This document shows positions 1 through 12,900 of a DNA stretch of 64,000 bases, one piece after another. The notes beneath the pieces were generated by a model. The model made no database searches, had not been told where the DNA came from, and worked only from the letters and a program-made list of their open reading frames with translations. A program made the position numbers and the translations under genes. Position 1 is the stretch's first letter. Each line of letters begins with the position of its first letter. The DNA is from Phaffia rhodozyma (lineage: Eukaryota; Basidiomycota; Tremellomycetes; Cystofilobasidiales; Mrakiaceae), in contig JACGZH010000003.1 of assembly GCA_014706385.1 (NCBI GenBank), positions 558,001 through 622,000 of the forward strand, given 5' to 3'.

Positions 1-195
1 AGGGAGAGCAAGATGGATGAAAGAGGCGAAACGAACGGCGAAAAGATGGATGGTCAGTCTGGGATTTCTAGATAAAGATGTTCGGCGAGACCCGAAATGA
101 AGGTAACCGATCAGCCTTTTTTCCATCGTCTCTCCGAAAATACACCCACCCACTTTGAGATACTTGTATCAACACAGCACAAGCAAGAGAGAAGG

Positions 196-2867
196 ATGGA
201 TATCGAAACGTACGTGTCAGATGAACATCTATCGACCGTAGTCTCTGCTGAACAATATAAAAACAATATTAAACTATCATCCCACTGAGAGCAGCTTTCG
301 AAAAGCCGGTTATCAAGCGATAGACCGAATCTGCGATTACTATGCCTCACTCGAGAACAGAGACGTTGTCAGTGCTGTCCAACCTGGCTACCTCATCAAA
401 CAGACCGGTATGCTCGTATCAACCATGTAGGAATCTTTGCTCAGAGGAGGGTTTCTCATACCTTCAATTCTTTCTTTGTGTCTTTTGAAGCTTCCGAGGT
501 GCCTAAGAAAGGGGAAGCCTTTCAGACGATTGCCGATGAATTCCAACAGATCATAATGCCTGGTATGCTCTCTCACTACTTCTTCCTTGAGTTTCTTCTT
601 GGGTAGACTCACCCTTTGCGTTTATGTTATCCTTAGGAATTACCCATTGGGTAAGTTAGAGGTTTTCCTTGCTCTCTCGAGCTTCTGGTTTATACTGACT
701 CTCAACCTTTAACTCTCATATCGTATTCACACAATACCAGCAACACCCCTCATTCTTTGCCTACTTTCCTGCGAATTCTTCATTTGAGGGCATCCTTGCC
801 GATCTTTATTCTAGCTCAGTATCCAACCCGGGGTTCAATTGGGCTTGCTCACCCGCATGCACAGAGCTAGAGCTTCTCGTGATGGATTGGGGCGCACGGA
901 TGTTTGGGTTAAATCCTCAAAAGTTTGTGGCTTCCGAGGGTGGAACCGGACATGGAGTTATCATGGTTTGTACTCCGTTCACCTGCTTCCTTCTCTAGCC
1001 CGCACATAATTCTTCTTAAGCTCTGTTTCGTACTGAAACTAAATTAGGGCTCGGCGAGTGAAGCTTGTTTGACCGTCGCTGTCGCTGCAAGAGAACGGTA
1101 CTTCGAGATCCTGACTGAGAAAGCTGTTCAGATCGAGAAATTGGATAACGACGACGTCCTTGGGAAGGCGACGATCAAACAAGTCCTGAGAGAGAGGAAA
1201 AGCCAAAAGTTGACAATATATGGTTCGACCCAAACCCATAGGTTCGCTCTTACATTATTATCTCTATTCTTGGGTCTTTGCACAGACTTTATACTCAAAA
1301 CAAATCGACTTGAATACAACAATTCAGTATCGGTTCGAAGGCGGCAAAGATCCTGGGGTATCACTTCCGAGCTGTCCAGGTCAACTCAGAGAATGATCTT
1401 TCCCTTCGAGGCGATAATCTCCGAAAAGCTTTTGAGGAAGATATCAAAAATGGATTTGTTCGTTAACCATTCCCAATATTTAATCTTGATATGTCTTCAC
1501 TCACCTTCCCCCTGATGTTTACCTCTAGATTCCGTTCATGGTCATCGGAACGGTCGGGACGACCAGCTCAGGAGCTATTGACCACATTGGAGAGATCGGC
1601 CAAGTTTGTCAGTTGATTCTGATATCCTATCTTGGCGAACCTCGTTGCTTGTTTGGTATTCTTATAGTCGTTCGGCTTTATAACTCACTTCTTTGTTGTT
1701 GATACAGTGAAGGATTACCCAGGCGTTCATTTCCATATAGATGCAGCTTGGGCGGGAATGAGTTATGCCTGTCCTGAATTCAGAGGACTCGGGAAATTAG
1801 ACGAGGTCAACCAGGTATGTCGGCAGCATCAATCGTACGCCATTCCGTCTTCTCTGCCTTCTGACTTTGCTGACTCGCAAATGGAAAACAGTATGCGGAT
1901 TCTTGGAGTTCAAACTTCCACAAATGGGTTCGTATGTCTTCTGTATTTTGTTTCACGCTGCATTGGAGAAACACAATGATGAACCATCCTCATACTTATT
2001 TACAATCACCCTCCGATAGGGCCTCGTGAGTGCTCCTATCAATCTAAATCCAAGTGTCAATCCTCTTGACTGATATGTTCTCCGTGCGGCACTTGACTCA
2101 GACAAATTTTGATGCTACTGGTCTCTGGGTAAGTCTATTCTCGTTTCCTCCCGAGAAGTCGTTTTTCGGTATATATGTTTCCTTTGCTAACGAGCTCTTT
2201 CCTCCCTTCATAGGTCAAAGATCGCCATCTCTTGCCCTTCGCACTAGATATCACTCCTGAATATCTTCGCACAAAGCAAAGCGACTCCGGATCTGTACTT
2301 GATCTTCGAAACACTTCCCTCTCCTTGGGACGTCGATTCCGATCACTCAAACTGTGGTTCGTTCTTCGTTCCTTCGGGCTTGAGGGATTCCAATCACACA
2401 TTCGGAAATCAGTCAAACTAGCCCAAGATTTGGGATCGGTCATTGAAAAAGAGGAAGGTTGGGAACTGGTAGCGAAACAGATGTTGGCGCTAGTAGTGTT
2501 CAGGTTGAAGCCTGTAGGGGTGACGGAAGAGAATGATCTGAACAGGATCAACAGGTTATTGTATGACAGGCTTTCTGAAAGGAGAGAGATCCTTCTAACC
2601 GTTCGTTCTTCTCCCACTATCTTTTCTTCTGTTCTTACGTATTTCTCCTCGATACCTCGCAATCAAGAGACTAAAACGACAAGCTTTACCACTCGTCTTC
2701 CCTTCTTGTCTCGGAATAAATGTGAACAACAGCAAACCGTCCTACCAGAAAACGTCTTTTGTATCAGGTTTGCCATAGGAACACCCTCTACTGAAAAGCA
2801 CCATGTCCAAGCTGGATGGGATCTGATCAAACAGGAAGCAAGACATGTACTTGAGAATCTTCTATAA
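196..2867 (+). CDS. Aromatic-L-amino-acid decarboxylase (group II PLP decarboxylase)
   Basis: PLP-dependent decarboxylase that removes CO2 from aromatic amino acids to give the amine, presumably in the cytosol. Fourteen exons splice to about 512 residues, the usual length of this family. The start at 196 gives MDIE, then after an intron the typical N-terminal helix FRKAGYQAIDRICDYY. Seen in order: VPKKGEAFQTIADEFQ, ITHWQHPSFFAYFPAN, the PLP-region block ACTELELLVMDWG, TQTHSIGSKAAKILG, the PLP-pyridine Asp in HIDAAWAG, and the Schiff-base Lys in NFHKWGLTNFDATGLW. The C-terminal domain ends in RFAIGTPSTEKHHVQAGW. Exons: 196-209, 295-407, 491-562, 637-650, 741-965, 1048-1241, 1328-1457, 1529-1607, 1708-1814, 1892-1927, 2020-2025, 2102-2128, 2214-2600, 2733-2867. 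Substrate preference (Trp, Tyr or DOPA) cannot be read off. All parts of the fold are present, so it is likely functional. Confidence 0.95.
2020..2025 (+). other. 6-nt microexon of the decarboxylase gene
   Basis: The six bases GGCCTC lie between an acceptor (ccgatag) and a donor (gtgagt). They encode Gly-Leu, which joins the preceding exon ending HKW to the next exon starting TNFD, and so restores the family block HKWGLTNFD. Leaving it out keeps the frame but deletes two conserved residues just after the catalytic lysine. Confidence 0.85.
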
Positions 2868-3333
2868 AATTGTACCAGCCTTTACAAGTCGCTTAGCAAC
2901 TCAAGAGAGCGCGCGTCGTGTCGAGGAAGAGAAAGTCTGCGATGCGGTCATATCAAAGAACGAAGAACAAGGATGAAATTCTTGAGATGTAATGTATGGC
3001 GTCTATTTTATAACGCGTTTATCACAACAAATAACCCCGAGGGCAGCACTGGGGCTCGAACGCGCAAATTACCGAGAGAAAGGAAGTGCGTGAGCTAGAG
3101 ATGGATGAGCATAAGTATGAAACCTTGTCGTACATGAATAACACAACAGTGGATTGATGAAAGACAAGCGAAAGGCGATGAGTCAAGAGTTGTGTGTATG
3201 CGTGCATGTGGGCATGTATGTATGCGTATGTGAGTATATAAGATGGTTAACATTTTAGAATAAACTTAAAAGAAAAACGATAAAATAAATCGAAGAAAGA
3301 ATAGGGACGAGGAATCGTTGGTCTCTTCCTTGA
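2868..3333. other. Convergent intergenic region with a tRNA B-box-like sequence
   Basis: The 3' ends of the decarboxylase and the SPX-EXS gene face each other here. No coding potential stands out. On the minus strand around 3045-3065 there is CGTTCGAGCCCC, close to a tRNA internal B box, with TAGCTCA on the same strand about 40 bases before it. Arms that would fold into a cloverleaf were not found. An ACGCGT occurs at about 3012. Confidence 0.4.
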
Positions 3334-6300
3334 TCAAACATTCTCCGCGGGTTCCCCATTGACAGAAGTCCCTCTTGACTTTCGTTTCGACAACCTCAAT
3401 GCAACAGACGGACTCCCCACTGACCTCTTTCCTTTCATTCTTGGTGAAAGAATGGAAGTATGTTCGGCCTCTTCTCCTTCAGATGAATCTGGTTCTCGCG
3501 AAAGATCGTAGGGGAGTGGAAGCTCTCGAGTCACTCGGTATTGATCCACATTTCCGAGCATCTATATAATCAAGTAAATCTTTCATTAGGACTTGGGAGG
3601 TCGACATAGCTGGATAGGTTGACTTACTTCGTTCTCGACTCGGAAAAAGTTCCATTGAAATCGTCTCAACATCTCCAGAAGGTAAAACACTAAGGCACCT
3701 TGGTCATGTAAGTGTCCATTCGTTCTCGCAAAAGCCAGGATGAGGGAGAGAGTATGAACTGACAAGGTGCTCTGAGCCTCAAGCTGATACCACCTGGCGG
3801 GATGTACCCTATCCAAATGAATCGAACGATCACATTGGTAATCTGGAATAAACACATGAGAACGATTAGCTGGATCTCTCCTTCCTGGCAATACTCCAGC
3901 CAGAAACTATGGAAAAAGGCGTACAATAGCTATATAGTAGCCCGGTTTCGCTCCGGTGTAAATCAGGTCTTTCCGAAGGAACCCACGGTCTGGTCTAAGA
4001 AGCGACCAATCGATCAAAAGGTCCCAACCGGTTGTATAAATCGATCCAGCGGTTGCGACGACGAACCAAATTGGGAAGAAAGCATCTCTGATGGAATTGC
4101 CTGTCATTATCGTGAAAATTTTTCTTTCTCAATCAAGCTTTAGAAATAATCAAGAGAGAAGCAACAAGTACAGACCTCGAGATCTCCATATGTAGTAAAA
4201 GACATAGGTAACGATGGTAGACAAATATTTTCCAGCCTGGAGACCCAATTGACGATTCGAAATAATCCAAGAAGTTAGATCAGAACAGTTCAGATCCTCA
4301 ATCAAAAAAGAAGCCAAGAGTATAGATGAGCGACTTGCGTTGATCAGATGGATCTTCACTCCTGAATCCCTCCAACGCTGAATACATTGCAATAATCGCA
4401 ACAAAGGTGGGAGGCAAGACAGCACTGCCGGGATCCAGGATTCATATTGTTCACAATGGTCGTAGACATTGGTCCAGTTGTTTCCTTGTGCACAGCCCAG
4501 GAACCTATATCAAGAGAAAAAAAGTTGGATCAGGAATGGAGTTCGATAGAGTCAAGTATCATGAAAGAAGAGGGACGGACCAGATATTGTACATTGTAAA
4601 GATCAATGAGTTCAATTCATCTGAATACATCCAAACCAAAGAAACAGTTTCTAGTGAGCTTCGTCGTCGAAAACAAACAAAGAACCGCAACCTTACCGGC
4701 TAAGAAGAAAGCTGCGAATTCAACGCTGCTGTAAAACGGAGTAAAAACTCTCCACAAAGCTCTTCAGAAATTTCATTCCAGTCAGTACGTCGAAGACTTT
4801 CCAGAGCGGATCATAGCCTGACTTGGAAGAGACAAACCTGATGAACCAGAATCGAGCGGGCCGATGAAGAATGTTTATTGGATTGACGAAGAAGCATATT
4901 GTGAATACGAGCCAGGCCAGAGGCCATGTCGTCGGAGCGATGTTGGGCGAACCCACTTCATGGAACGTAAACCAGAAAGCACTGTTCCAATTTACAACGA
5001 TGAGTTTGATTCTTTCAAAATCTAACAGAATTCGCTTAGCGAAGGAGAAAATCAACGAACTATGAGAGCATGAAGAACAAGAAGGCAGGAATCTAGAAAA
5101 GAGCACGGGTTCTTCCTGTCAGTTAAAAGAATAAACGTGGAAAGTATCACTATTCAGGATAGGCAGCTACAGACCTCTAGATATCTGATAATCCATGCAT
5201 GAAGAACATAAATCAGTGATCCGGCTAGCCGATTCAACAATAACAAAGTTGGGTCATACGTACTGTCTATAATTTAGTACAGATCTCAAATCAAACTCGA
5301 ATATGAATTGATAATTTATTCTCGAATCTGACCAGACGGTCAAATTCAAGTAAAATAGCATCGCGAACAATACTGGAAGATACATGGCCGCGTAAACTTG
5401 AAGAAGAGGACCCCACGCGGGAACAGCCTGTCGGACAGATGGGTGGAAGCCTGTAGAGATAGATTCGTATTCAATCAATCGCACCCGTTCTTGTTTCTTT
5501 TAAGAAGAAACGAACCAAACAGGGAAGAGCCCCGAACAAGGAAAGAAAGTAGTATGCTCACTGGAAACGATCCCATCGATGAGAGCAGGAAGACCGAATC
5601 CGATATAGAGCCCGGACCGATACATGCTGAAATGATGTGTTTTTGTAGAGGCTGATACTCGCAAACGCTGTCTGGCGTTCTTCCGATTTCCGTTTTCTGC
5701 CATCAGATTTCCAACAATGAGACATACCAAGTTGAGCGATACTCAGACAACTGTAAAGAAAAGAAATACCCGGACTAGGGAACTGACCAAATCGAGTAGC
5801 ATACATGTTCTCCATATCATCGATCATCTCATCCACCGTTTCCGCATGCTAGATAAATCCCCAACATGACACATGCAAAGAAACGTCTCAATTTTTATAT
5901 GTGTATCAACATTTCCGAGAGGGAAAGGACAGATGACCTACAGAAAACCGCTGCTTCTGGATTCGTTCCTTCGTATAAACATCCATGAGTTTGATCTTCG
6001 AAGCTTTCTCAAATTTCTTGAGAGCCTTCCGGAATCCAGTGACATTGAGGATTCTGTTGATTGTTTGACCAGAGACAAGAAAGGATTCAACGTAATGGGC
6101 TTTCAGTTACGCTTCAAAAGAGGAACTCTAAATCTAAGATCATATGCTCATTAACCTATAATTCTTCAATACCTCTAGGCCTGATCCGAGGTTTGGGCAC
6201 AAACACACATTCATGTCAGCTCACCGTAAAGGGACTCTTGTTCCTGTTCGATCGGACGAACCTTTGTAGCACTCCAAAACAGCAAGCTTCAGCTTTCGCT

Positions 6301-8228
6301 TATACTTTTTGTACAACTCTGGATCATACTCCGCATCCGTCGGGTCACTCAACTGTCCCTTTGCGTTGTTGTGTCTGTGTTCATCTATAAGCTCATCTTC
6401 TTTTCCAGAAGAGATAGCTTGCTTAGCTATTCCCCGGTTGGTTTGTTGATTGGATTGTTGCTGGCGAAGATGATTGATGGCGGATGGATATGAGGATCTG
6501 TTAGAATTTTGAGTCAAATTAGAAGGGGCCAGAGCGGGGTGGATGTTGACAATCGGTTTGAGAACACGCCCAAAATATTCTGCAGGTAAATGGTTTGAGG
6601 TCGGATGGTATTGCTTTGACAACGCCAAGAATGATACAAGCATTAGTCTATATGATGAGAGGAAAGGTGGAGGTGATTCCTTGATGAGAAACGAGACCTA
6701 CATAAAATATCTTTCGATGTTCGGCTAATTCTCTCATTTGAACCTTGATCACGCTCACTCGTTCCTTCATCTCATCTTCTCTCGAGCAGTAAAATCTGAT
6801 GTAACAAACAGAGCAACGAAAGATGGATATCAGCAAGTGGCCCGCTCAAGACGAAAAAATATACCTTAAATAGGATACGGACGTTTCAACCTTATTGAGC
6901 TCGCGCTCGATTGCGTCGTAAAAATTCTTTTCCTGCGGTAACAGTGTTGGCAAGATCGTATCCAATGTTGCCATAGGCGATCTTGTACTGGGCGGACCTG
7001 CATTCGAGGTCCTTCTACGCATATACCCCAATACACCCGTCCTAGGCGGCATCTCTTCGTATTCATCTTCATGGGCGGTTTGACCAATGATGGGCGCTGC
7101 TATATCTCCTTTTTTAGATAGATCATGAATCAACGGTCCGAATGTGACGGGCGAGGACTTGACTTGAGATTCTGGTAAGAGTGGAGACAGTCTCGCACTG
7201 GTGCGCGATGGATTCGAGGCGGGGGATTGACGCGATGGTTTCAATTTGAAAAATGAAGGAGAGGGAAGATTCGAACGGAATTGGACAGATGATGAGGTAG
7301 GGGCAAGTAGAGTTGAAGAAGGTCGCTCTGGTACGGGTCGATGAAGAAGTGATGCGGGGGTTAGCCGTTCAAGACCACCTCCCGTCGACGATAAGTTCGA
7401 CGAATCTTTGTCAGAAGACGGTTGGGAATCTGAAGCTAACTCAGAAGAAATTTGGGGGTGCAGTGAAACGACTCTGGGCGAAGAATTCTGTCTTGAGCCA
7501 TGTCTGGATGGCGTAGAATTAAAACTGCCGTACGAGGCTCGTAAGGAAGGACTCTTGGCTGATGTCTCGCTTGTGAGCCCGGTAGGCTTCATGAAGCCTG
7601 GCACCAGCGAAAAAGACGACGCCGCAGGCTGCCTGAGAGGGGAACCTTGGAGTTGAGGAGGAGGTAAGCCGTCTAGTGGAATATGCTGAACACCCTCTGC
7701 CTCATCTTCTGCTTCGGTTTCCCTGCCCGATTCAGATTCTTCATGGCTCGAACGAGAAGTTTTCTTCGTTAGTTGCGGTTCATTAGCGGAGAAGGAAGAC
7801 GGCGTAGGTTGAGTAGTGGTATTTGTCGCAGACTGGGATGGTCTAGAGACATCCGTCACGGGAGCTTCATCATCAGAGTCCGAGCTATCATTTCTCCGGA
7901 AGGCTGAGGGACTCCTCGGATTCACAGTTTTGATTATCTTCTTCAGACCTTTATAATCTATGTATGCCTAAGCAAGGATATAATGCCAGACAATACTACA
8001 GTCAGGTTTGGGCTGTACTGCAAAAAATGAAGGAATATTACGGAAACACACTCTTCTCCATTCTGGTGTGAGATTCTCTTGCTTAGGATGTCTCAAAAGA
8101 AAAAAAACAAAGAAAAAGAAAAAGAAGGCAGAGCGTATACACAGGATGGTGGGTTAGTCTCTCAGCATGTAGATCGAACGTTCGAGTTCATCAGGATGGA
8201 ACCTTACCAGATACCTGGCGAACTTCAT
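3334..8228 (-). CDS. SPX-EXS phosphate exporter (SYG1/XPR1 family)
   Basis: Membrane protein with an inositol-pyrophosphate-sensing SPX domain and an EXS transport domain; XPR1 relatives export phosphate. The start at 8228 gives MKFARYL, followed by exons reading ENLTPEWRR and AYIDYKGLKKIIK, the first SPX helices. A long Ser-rich insert (exon near 6846-7925) separates these from LPQEKNFYDAIERELNKVE and the last SPX helix block VTGFRKALKKFEKASKIKLM near 6000. The EXS domain is seen in RLLQCIQRWRDSG and KYLSTIVTYVFYYIWR (4150-4400). The closing motif RWNFFRVENE then VDQYRVTRELPLPYDL lies at 3500-3660, followed by a short basic tail. The SPX insert, about 250 residues and disordered, is longer than in animal XPR1 but common in fungi. 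The gene is head-to-head with the GH5 gene. Exact splice sites in the membrane region were not all worked out. Confidence 0.93.
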
Positions 8229-8616
8229 CTTTCCGTACCAGCCTCAAATGTCAATTGGCCTTGAGACAATTCGATCCGGGAGGAACAAGTCGAAGTATTT
8301 GACCAAATAGATAAAGAGTTGGCTGTTGTTGTACAAGAGGGTGTGGCCTAGAAGCGATAAAGTGAGTGTCTTTTGGAAAGTTCTTGATAGAATACACGTG
8401 CGCAACGGGAAATCGTCATCGATTGAGCATAGCCTTTGTGTATTCACGTGACACGATCGAACCACTCATCCCACCTACCGTTGCTCAATGTTATCTCGGT
8501 GTTCCTGATCCTGTTCCTGTTCTACATCTCTCACTTTCACCTCCTGCTCTCCTTGTCTCGTTGTCTTTTTTATCTCGCTCACTGTTGGAATAGAGAAAGA
8601 AAGAACTCTGAAATCG
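8229..8616. promoter_or_regulatory. Divergent promoter with two CACGTG boxes
   Basis: This 388-bp region serves both the SPX-EXS gene and the GH5 gene. CACGTG occurs at 8395-8400 and 8445-8450, the second in the fuller context TCACGTGA. CACGTG is the core site of bHLH factors such as Pho4 and Cbf1. Because one flanking gene is a phosphate exporter, phosphate control is a reasonable but untested inference. A pyrimidine-rich stretch precedes the GH5 start. Confidence 0.5.
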
Positions 8617-11600
8617 ATGACTCCTCCTGCCACACACTCGCCAGTGACCTCGGAACCGATCCCCGATTATTACCTTCACTCATCTTCTGCTTTCTTCAGA
8701 GGTTAGTTCTATCTCCTGTTGATCAACTTACTCCACCTCCGGCTCCGCATGCCTGATATGTATATATCCCACAGAAGTCTTATCAACTTGCTTCTTTCTA
8801 TACTTCAGACACCGCTGGACGACATCTTCTTCTACGGGGAATCAATCTCTCGGGAGCAAGCAAGAGCCCTCTCTCCCAGCCGTCTCAGTGCCTGGATGAT
8901 CTTTGGGACAAAGCAGAGAACGGCGGAGAATCGTTTGTCGGCCAACCACTTAGGTTGGATGATGGGAGTGCAGACATTCACCTTGCTCGATTAAGAGGAT
9001 GGGGTTTCAACGTACTCCGTTACGTCGTTACCTGGGAAAGCATTGAGCATGAAGGACCGTACGTACAAATCGTATCATCTTATCCAGTCCCTGTCGATTT
9101 CGCTCTCTGGTATAGGAAATCAATGTCTTATCTCAATGTACGATTGCCATGTTCAAATAGGGGAAAATATGATGAAGAATTCATGGACTACACTGTCGAA
9201 GTCTTACGAAAGTGCAAAGAATACGGCTTTCTCGTACGTCACATCCTGTCTCAAGCCATGTCTGTCAGACAATCTACTAAGCACTGTACTTCTTTCTCTT
9301 GTTGTAATATATCACTGCTGCAGGTCTATATGGACCCTCACCAGGATTGCGTATGTGCCCTTCCTTCTAGAATATCTTTAACTCGACTCTTCGATTTTAA
9401 CGTCTTATCCTCTTTGTTCCTCTGCAATCCCTCACGCATTTAGTGGTCTCGATTCTCGGGTGGTTCAGGCGCACCATACTGGACTTTAATTGCCTGCGGG
9501 CTCAATCCACGTAATTTCACCAAAACATCGGCTGCATTCATACATGCCGAATACCCTGATGCAGACAATCCCGATCCAGCCAAGCTTCCTGCCATGGTAT
9601 GTTGCCTTCATAAATAGAGTTACCTCGATACCATTACGTTAACCGCTATCTTTGTACCTTATATCTAGATTTGGGGTACCAACGTTTATCGTTTTGTATC
9701 TCAGACTGTATTTACTCTCTTCTTCGGAGGCAGAGACTTTGCTCCTCTCTGTATCATTGACGGACAAAACATCCAGGACTATCTTCAGAGCCATTACCAG
9801 GCAGCCATCTACAAGCTTGCCAGTCGGATCAAAGATGCAGGCGATCTGCTTGAAGTCTGCGTCGTTGGATGGGATTCTCTCAATGAACCGAGTGAGGGCC
9901 TTATAGGATATGAAGATATCAGTGTTATTCCGAAGTCACAGACTTTGAAGTCGGTTGTTTTCTCGCTTCAGGATATTGTATGTCATCCATGGTAGACTGA
10001 CCGCGATGCTCGGCTTGGATCTCATAGACTTGGCCCAACGCCCACTGCTTTTCAGGGAATGAGATTGGCGATGGGAGAAGCTGTCACTGTCGAGTCATGG
10101 GTCAGTAGTCTGAATTTTGAACTATCTCTGACCGTTTTCATTAATTATATCAACCCTCATTGTTTGATACAGAAATTCACGGCGATGGGACCTAAACGTG
10201 ATGGATCGGTTTTGCTTGACCCGCAGGGCGTGACTTGCTGGCTGGACCCAGCCGCAGAAGTCGGCGGGTCCAAGTGGGGTTGGAAAAGAGATCCAGGATG
10301 GACCCTTGGGTCGTGCAGTCAGTTCTCTTGTTCTTCTCTATGTCCTTTGTCTTCTTCCGTTATGCTCACAAGAATTACACAATTGCACCCACATAATAGT
10401 CTGGGCACTTCATGGTGTCTGGGATCCCGTGACCTCGACTCTTTTCAAAAAAGATTACTTCCAAGCCATTCCTTCAAACCCTCATCGACAGATTTCCTTC
10501 ATCTCAGATTTTTGGCGGCCAGCTTGGTCAAATTATGCCAAGAGAATTCGTCAGGCTCATCCCGAGGCAATCCATTTCGTGCAGCCTCCAGTGTTCCATC
10601 GACCGCCAGTGTTGGACGAAGAGGATCTCGCAGGGCGAGCCTGCGCTAGTTGCCATTGGTACGATGGCCTGACGTTGATGTACGTGCCTTGGTTTTGTCA
10701 TCTTCAAGTAGGGTGCTGAATACACTAAAGACGAACTAACATTCCGTCACCATGTCTGGTCCAACCATTTTCTGTGACGTTATTTCACAACAGGACTCGA
10801 CACTGGAATTGGTTTAATGCGGACGCATTGGGTGTGATGCGAGGACAGTACAAGACAATCTTACAAGCAATCAAGATCGGAGAAAGCAACATCAGAAAGA
10901 GTTTCCAAGAGCAGCTTGGTGTTCTGAAACAGGACACATTTGATGTGCTGGGACAATATCCCACGTTGTACGTCTGGTCATTATTGCCATACACTTCCGT
11001 TAACTCTAAATTGGTCGCTAATCTTTGACCATTCATGAAGGATCGGAGAGTGTGGTATCCCGTATGATCTCGACAACAAAAAAGCGTACGGATATGGTCC
11101 TGATGGGGAAGGCAAAGGCGATTTCTCGAATCAACAGAAAGCACTAGATGCCACACTCAATGCGGCCGATGGAAATAACGTGTTGAACTATACTATCTGG
11201 ACCTATGTGCCTGATAAGTGAGTGATACAATCTTGTTGGAATCAGAACGGTGGTTCGACTCCGTTTGATGATGCCTTTTACTTACCAAATCCTTCGTCTG
11301 AATAGCTCACATGAATGGGGGGACAACTGGAACCTGGAGGATCTTTCTTTGTGGTCATCTGATGACACGAATGCCGCGTATGACAAGTATCAGAATCAAG
11401 GCGGTGTTATCAAGGGTGACATTCGCCCTTACAATTCCGCCATTCCGTCATTCTCTAAGACAAATCTTCCTTCTGTTTCGACCTCTAGCCTGTCCCTACC
11501 GTCTGAATTTTCGGCCTCTCCCGCCAGTCAGCCCACTCTGTTTGAGTCCCGCGAGTCATCTCTCCTCCCTCCCGACTTGTTGATAAACGGCGCTCGTGCT

Positions 11601-12440
11601 GTTGGAGCGTTCAGTCGACCGTATCCTGTAGCCACTACGGGTGTACCGACGGATGTGTCGTTTGATATCAAGTCTTCCACTTTCAAGCTTACAGTCGAGA
11701 TGGACGATCATGAGATAATGTCCCAGACTGCCCCGACAGAAATATATCTCCCTTGGGTTCATTACGCCTCCGATCGACGGTTTATCCCAGGCAGTTCTCA
11801 GTCGGTGTCCGGAATGTCAATGTCTTCTGAATGTGACCCAAAGACAAACGAGAGGCATTTCGATGATTTTGCTATTTTTGAATCATCTTCCAATTCGTCT
11901 GGAAGTGCGTTTGGTCCGAGAACAAACTTGGCTGGCTCGACGGCTTTCCTTTCAAACCAAGCTAAGGAAACGACTAGGAGGCTTCCTCCTTTTGAATTGG
12001 ACGTTGAAGTTCACATTTCGGAAGGCAGGTACGAAATCCAAGGTCAGATACTTAGGTGGTGGTACAACGCCGACGAAACTTCGTCAACTAGTGTGCCAGA
12101 CACGTCTGGTAAAAAGACTTTCATGATTACCGTCAAACGAAACGGAGGTGCACTCAAAACGCTAGGGAGACCAGAAGATGGCACAGTGGCGTTGTCGTTC
12201 TGGAATGTATGTGATTGGTCTTTTTGATCTCGTTTTCCCTTTTCCCTTCTTGTGGCTTTCTATTCCTTATTTACCTTCTAGTCTGTTCCGGATTATACTA
12301 TCATACTCCAAAAAACAAGTGCTTCTGTCTTCCCTTCTGAGGTTCGTTGGCTATGGCCATGGATCACATACATCTCCCATCACTTCTCAACCATTGTTTC
12401 TATTCTTCCTTCTTCCGATTGTCTCGGCTCATCGGCTTAA
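8617..12440 (+). CDS. GH5 (subfamily 12-like) glucosylceramidase / steryl-beta-glucosidase
   Basis: Glycoside hydrolase related to the fungal endoglycoceramidase-related proteins EGCrP1 and EGCrP2/Sgl1, which split glucose from glucosylceramide or ergosteryl glucoside. The start at 8617 reads [20 protein letters not shown]. Core motifs are [55 protein letters not shown], the acid/base Glu in [24 protein letters not shown], and the nucleophile Glu in [27 protein letters not shown] closes the barrel, and a C-terminal beta-sandwich-like region follows, ending [13 protein letters not shown]. More than ten introns. There is no signal peptide, consistent with the cytosolic fungal enzymes. Substrate (ceramide or sterol glucoside) cannot be decided here. 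Confidence 0.92.
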
Positions 12441-12900
12441 TCACACTTCTCTCTCAAACTCTTCATTATGTCTCGAGGCTTCTTTGCGCAAACCATATCT
12501 GATTCTCTCGCTTCTGCCGTTCTTTTCTTTTAGATGATCATCACTTGGGTCATGTATTGGGTACATAACCTAGGATACGTCTTCAAACGTCTTTTTTCCT
12601 AAGACTCTTTCGATAAAATATCTTCTTTGCCCCGTTGTCGTTATCATATGTATGCATCACGCTTCTCTTTCGTTCATGTATCTGTTGTGTATCTATTTTG
12701 TATTGGATTTAGTTTCAACTCCGTGGTGTATGTTATGTCATCCTCATCATCTTCTGCGAAGTTGATCTTCGAAAATTTCGAGAGTAAGTATCAGTCACCC
12801 TTAGATTCATAGCGAAGTGGGCAATACATACAAAGGGCATCGATCGTCGCAATCACATTCTACAATACAATGGATTAACAAAAAGGCAGAAGAAAAATGA
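12441..12900. other. Convergent intergenic region
   Basis: 3' ends of the GH5 gene and the RAP1-like gene. AT-rich with T-rich runs. I see no coding signal or repeat in it. Confidence 0.5.

Noticed and set aside
2135..2662. 175-codon minus-strand frame opposite the decarboxylase
   Set aside because: Antisense shadow of the longest decarboxylase exon, with no domain.
10059..10719. Long plus-strand frames of 196 and 137 codons inside the GH5 gene
   Set aside because: They run through introns or are out of frame with the conserved GH5 motifs. The spliced GH5 product explains the sequence.
12178..12537. 119-codon hydrophobic frame at the GH5 3' end
   Set aside because: It overlaps the last GH5 intron and exon in another frame. 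The hydrophobicity comes from the T-rich intron.
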